In this document: piece by piece, positions 60,425 to 64,000 of the stretch | Layout of the letters: each line of letters begins with the position of its first letter | How positions within the stretch are numbered: position 1 is the stretch's first letter | Source: Hysterangium stoloniferum | Lineage: Eukaryota > Basidiomycota > Agaricomycetes > Hysterangiales > Hysterangiaceae | DNA length: 64,000 nucleotides | Assembly (NCBI GenBank): GCA_015178975.1 | Contig: WHVD01000158.1 | Coordinates: 62,001 to 126,000 of the forward strand | Direction: 5' to 3' | Made by a program: the position numbers and the translations under genes | Notes under the pieces: model-generated | Database searches by the model: none | What the model was told of the DNA's origin: nothing | Seen by the model: the letters and a program-made list of their open reading frames with translations, nothing else

Positions 60425-61269
60425 TCAAAGATCCTTTTTCGATGTGGTATGCGTTTGATTTGCTCTATTGGCGTATATCATACTCGTGAAAGGACTGTGG
60501 AACGATGAGATCAGTGATCCATTGACGAAACTATAAGGATATTCCCACTCACCCCTCAAATCGCAGAGCGATAACATACACGATATAGACGTATGCCGAT
60601 ATTAGTAGGCCTGCTGGTTTTTCATACCTATAATGACGTCTTCAAATACATCATGTCAGGGAATCCGAAGACCACTGACCATAACGCGCCACCTATAAAA
60701 CACAAAGTACTACCGATATACATCGGGTTTTCAACAACGTTGAATGGGAAGCCTTCAACCCTATGATCCATCAAAATTCCGAAATAGTCGCCTAAAAAGG
60801 TCCCAGTGATACCGAGTGCCCAAGTGGACGTAATGACGAGAGTTTGGCCGATGATGAACAGAGCTATTGGTACGACCTTATTGTAAGGAGCAGGAAGAAG
60901 GGAATAAGTGGGCTGATCCAACAGTGCCCTACTATATCTACAAACAAAATTCAGCAGAATAACTTTATTTTAAAAAGAAGATAAAACGCGGACAACGAAT
61001 CTCGGAATATCCCCAAACCAAAAATTGCAATAGCCAAAAGATAGCATCCCAAGCGTGGATTTCCACCTAAAATACGGGTGATTGTTCTGTTCTTGTGTTC
61101 TTATATGGTATTCAGGGCTCGCCGTCAGAAAAATCATCAACAACAATTCTTCACCATTTTGAGCTACGATATTCCACCATGTAGGATTGAAAGTTATAGA
61201 TGCCAGCGACAAGTACAATGAACGTTGATTCCAGTCGACTAAATCTGCAATGTTTCCTGTGAATGCCAT
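60425..61269 (-). CDS. OPI3: Phosphatidyl-N-methylethanolamine methyltransferase (PEMT/Opi3 type), 206 aa
   Basis: Uses S-adenosylmethionine to methylate phosphatidylethanolamine derivatives to phosphatidylcholine in the ER membrane. Five exons, 61155-61269, 60997-61099, 60680-60937, 60553-60627 and 60425-60494, sum to 621 nt; 206 residues fit the family. Visible blocks: ITFNPTWWNIVAQNEHKNRT, ILGGNPRLGCYLLAIAIFGL, YSRALLDQPTYSLLPAPYN, the core GTFLGDYFGILMDHRVEGFP with NVVENPMYIGSTLCF, and a C-terminal VIALRFEGPFTSMIYANR. The HRVEGFPF and ENPMY region is the conserved SAM-binding part of this membrane methyltransferase family. Intron 1 uses an AAG acceptor. The gene starts 95 bp from the divergent neighbour, suggesting a shared promoter. 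Confidence 0.92.
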
Positions 61270-61364
61270 CGTACTTCGAAGGGGAGGGAGGTCACAATTC
61301 GGTGGGTGTCTATTGTCTCCTATGGACGCCCAGGGACGTGTTCAACTTCTCTCTCCCATGTAGC
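61270..61364. promoter_or_regulatory. 95-bp divergent promoter between OPI3-type gene and membrane protein gene
   Basis: The two ATGs face away from each other across only 95 bp (61270-61364). No TATA box is evident; a CT-rich stretch (TTCAACTTCTCTCTCCC) lies just before the plus-strand ATG. Confidence 0.6.
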
Positions 61365-61957
61365 ATGGCTCAACCACCTCCCAAGCTTAGACCTTATCAA
61401 GCTGCCCTAAAGGCGATATCTAGTCGCACGAAGACACCTTTACCCTCTTTAATTGCTTCCTTCGCCATTTTGCACGAACTCACTGCTATAGTCCCTATCG
61501 TCTCAGTATTTTTTATTGCAAGGTCACTTGGCGTGGGCGAATACGCTGTCAGTTTTGTCCGCAGAGAGGTTTCGGAAGCAAGGGACGGTAATTGGATCCG
61601 GGCAAAGGGGGCGATGTGGCTGGATGAGGGAGAGCAGTGGGCGGCGAGAGTGGGGCGACGTTATGGGATTTTCGGGTTTCTCAAAACTCCCAAGCATAGC
61701 GAGAGCGAAATACCCTTTGGAGACAGCCTAGTTCCTCCTAGGGGACTAGCCAGTGATGTTGCTAATGCTGTATTGGCATATGGTGTGACAAAAGTGCGTG
61801 ACTGTATAGCAGGATACCGATGTTAATCTTAACTACTCTAAATATTTAGGCAATGCTCCCAGCCCGGATCGGCTTATCTTTGTACCTTGCACCAGCATTT
61901 TCCAGAAGATTTTTGGAGCCCGTTAGGATCCGAATCATGGGAATATGGCGAAGGTGA
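61365..61957 (+). CDS. Probable mitochondrial DUF1279/FAM210-like membrane protein, 178 aa
   Basis: Two exons, 61365-61793 and 61850-61957, give 537 nt. The basic N-terminus (PKLRPYQAALKAISSRTKTP) suits a mitochondrial presequence. It is followed by a hydrophobic segment (LPSLIASFAILHELTAIVPI and VSVFFIARSLG), a loop with WLDEGEQWAARVGRRYG and a second conserved segment after the intron (ANAVLAYGVTKAMLPARIGL, SLYLAPAFSRRFLEP). HELTAIVP and TKAxLPxRIGLSLYLxPxF are the hallmarks I associate with fungal inner-membrane proteins of the DUF1279 type; a biochemical role is not established. An in-frame ATG farther upstream exists but would overlap the divergent gene. Confidence 0.78.
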
Positions 61958-62690
61958 TCATAACCTAGTATTGTCACTTCCAGGTTGTATAACAGAGCCA
62001 TTTCGCATCGATGGCTCTTCGAAAAATAGGAGCTGTGATTCAGTTTTATACTTGACTTCGTCAACTATGTAAAACGTAATTAAGTTATACCATATATCTG
62101 AATTCTCTGGGTGGCGGGTAGATGGATTGGCCCATGGATGAATCTTTTCGAAACATCGTGACAGGGATGACGGGGATCAATCCTGAGTCTGAGTGCGTTG
62201 CCAGATTGTCAAAAATGTACGAAGTAGTCGGGGTGGCCTTACAGTGGAATGTACTAGTGACATGCAAATGCTCAGGTCATGTTTGACAGTATAAATCTTC
62301 CAAGTTGATTCACCTGAAGATGCTAGAAGAGGATGAACAAGTTTTCCAAGTCCTCTCTTGCGTTTTGCTGCCATGTAACTGGCAAACATCAACTGAAACA
62401 CTTGAAAAATTTCGAGATTACCATGCCCTCAAGCGAAAATATGTATGATTCTTGATATCGATGTTGTTCAATTCTCAAGTGACTATTAAACATTTTTCCT
62501 AAGGAATTTTTTCAATACTCCAATGAACTAATTCAATTTAAAGCTATTTTTTCACTAACTTGACAGTGTTTTACACCTCTAACATTCTCCTGTTCACAAG
62601 TTGCCACCGAGATCAAAGAGAATAGGTACATCACTCCAAAATCAAAACTCAACATACAGCACATAATACGTACTTTACACTAATGGTTCT
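61958..62690. other. Intergenic with doubtful minus-strand frame
   Basis: Minus-strand pieces at 62085-62401 (MFASYMAAKRKRGLGKLVHP, then after a possible 61-nt intron a 25-60 residue tail) look weakly coding but match nothing I know. No gene called. Confidence 0.35.
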
Positions 62691-64000
62691 TCAGAATTTC
62701 GCGGACGAGTCAGAATTTACCAAAAATTTCAGTATAATCGTCCTGACTTCCTCGTAATGATTAGTAGCAAAGGTCAGATCGTGGCCCGCTCCCTTAATCG
62801 GAACGAAAACAGCTGCAGGGAGAAGTTCATTGATAATATGCCCATATTTGATGTCAACCGTCTTGTCTGCTGTGCCCTGGAATAGCTGGGCGGTAAGTAA
62901 AGTTACGGTAGACATGAGACACCAAAAAACCCACATGTACAATCAGACATTTCAACCGGGAATTTTCAGAGACCATCTTGAAGGCTTCACGGAGGTTATG
63001 GATTGGGCCATCTACGGCGGAAGAAGCCAGAGCTGCGTTATATCCCGGCAAGCTTCCACTTTGAAGCTCACGCAACTAATACACAGTATTACGGGTCACA
63101 CGGTACCGAAAGCAAATGAATGCAACTAACCGTTTCCATTAAATTGGTCTGACATAGCCACTGTTCAGCTGTCGTTGACCTACTCTTGATTAAGGAGTAT
63201 TACTTACTGGGGGCCCTACCGGAGGTCTACGATGTGTCAGCTTGGGTGGGGTTCATATGAATGAGATCGTAGAAACCAGAGAATATTTTAGGTGTGTATA
63301 CCTCCAAAACCCCTGTTGATGCAATGAAAACAAGTTTTTCTGTGACAAGGTTGGGGAACATCGCTGCGAAGGCGGCTGCAATGCCACCTCCCTTAAACTT
63401 GAGTGTCAGAACCTGTCATACAATCTAAATATACCACCCACTGACCATAGACAGTCCAACGACGTGAGCATGCTCGAACTTCACATGTTGAAGTAACAGC
63501 GCCAATTGGGTGATAAACAGGTCTGCATTGTATACGACCTCTGGAGCTTCACTATATCCTCGCCCATAGAGGTCTAACGGGAAAATTATTCAATTCAATA
63601 ATCCCGTAGTGTATAAAGTGTAAAATCGTCTCGCCATATATGAGTACTCTCAATCCGTTTTCCGCAAGAAACGGGGCCAAGCGGTGCCAGATTGGCACTG
63701 GGGTGGATATACCGTGAACGAGGACTACCTATTCACAAGCGGAATCCGAGATATCGAGTGAGTTGAAGGCGCAAACGCTCCATTTACCTTGGGTCCATCT
63801 TCCGGCCCCAGCAACCAATACGTTGTTTTGCCCAGAGGAAGACGTACAGTTTCAGCTGCAAACCAGAGTATCACACACGGTGGATAACATGCTCAGGATC
63901 AAGTCCACATATCATACGTACGATTCGGATAATAATCAATGGGATAGACCATTCTCACTTTTGAGTCAAGAGGAAGTGCCTCGAGGGAATGTTGGGCAGG
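62691..64000 (-). CDS. Alpha/beta hydrolase, 5' end beyond the window
   Basis: Exons seen: 63922-64000 (open to the edge), 63788-63855, 63635-63728, 63446-63573, from 63391 to about 63344, 62935-63075 and 62691-62876; one or two small exons between 63076 and 63343 are unresolved. Core motifs are VVLVHGISTPVPIW (oxyanion His-Gly), YDLYGRGYSEAP, the nucleophile elbow GLSMG formed across an intron, LIVHGTADKTVD (acid) and GAGHD (catalytic His), giving a full Ser-Asp-His triad. The fold matches monoglyceride-lipase-like serine hydrolases; the substrate is unknown. The intron at 63574-63634 starts with GC (GCGAGA). The ATG at 63952 lies in a frame still open to the edge (EALPLDSKVRMVYPIDYYPN), so translation probably starts outside. 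Confidence 0.83.

Noticed and set aside
61263-61364. Upstream extension of the DUF1279-like protein to an earlier in-frame ATG
   Set aside because: It would overlap the divergent OPI3-type start codon region and adds residues unlike a targeting signal.

Overview
The window comes from a filamentous basidiomycete, most probably an Agaricomycete. The genes are cut by many 49-65 nt introns with GT(N)NGT donors, and the products include a basidiomycete-type sesquiterpene synthase, an EF-hand/ZZ-finger protein of a kind I associate with mushroom genomes, and S/T-rich single-pass surface proteins with C-terminal PPxY motifs. For most genes below I rebuilt the exons by eye and checked that their summed length is a multiple of three. 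All family names come from motif recognition, not from a search.

Layout. 1-3.3 kb is repeat-rich: an LTR-like two-module repeat and two diverged LTRs facing each other. 3.9-10 kb carries three minus-strand genes: two paralogous membrane proteins and one conserved protein of unknown function. 11.2-12.5 kb is a complete three-exon sesquiterpene synthase. 13.5 kb holds a solo LTR. 14.4-19.3 kb is a large 15-exon EF-hand/ZZ gene whose last exon is split by a 248-bp solo LTR; without the LTR and one copy of its 5-bp duplication the frame closes exactly. 19.7-21.7 kb is a foldback element split by a short non-coding LTR element (TRIM), whose own 5' LTR was later hit by another solo LTR. 22.5-29.3 kb is a quiet genic block: conserved unknown protein, Golgi pH regulator (GPHR), short-chain dehydrogenase, DUF7770-like protein. 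31.2-33.6 kb encodes a secreted 714-residue polyampholyte built of Asp/Lys/His repeats.

34-51 kb is a transposon-dominated island: an LTR-like repeat cluster, an inverted gene duplication at 38.36 kb, a 4-kb MULE DNA transposon with 9-bp target duplications and only two nonsense codons (with a poly(A) retroposon nested inside), a decayed gene, a second inverted duplication of an F-box-like fragment, a decayed Ty3/gypsy polymerase, another solo LTR and a LINE tail. 54.6-55.3 kb is the most unusual item: a tandem LTR-internal-LTR-internal-LTR TRIM array in which every 128-bp LTR contains a tRNA-like gene with intact Pol III boxes. 56-64 kb returns to genes: a divergent forkhead-type protein, a solo LTR, then phosphatidylethanolamine methyltransferase sharing a 95-bp divergent promoter with a probable mitochondrial membrane protein, and an alpha/beta hydrolase that runs off the right edge.

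There is no biosynthetic cluster around the terpene synthase and no CRISPR or rRNA. What ties the window together is repeated colonisation by short LTR elements, most now solo LTRs with perfect 5-bp target duplications, one of them inactivating a gene. No multi-gene system stands out; the tRNA-bearing TRIM is the best candidate for something new.
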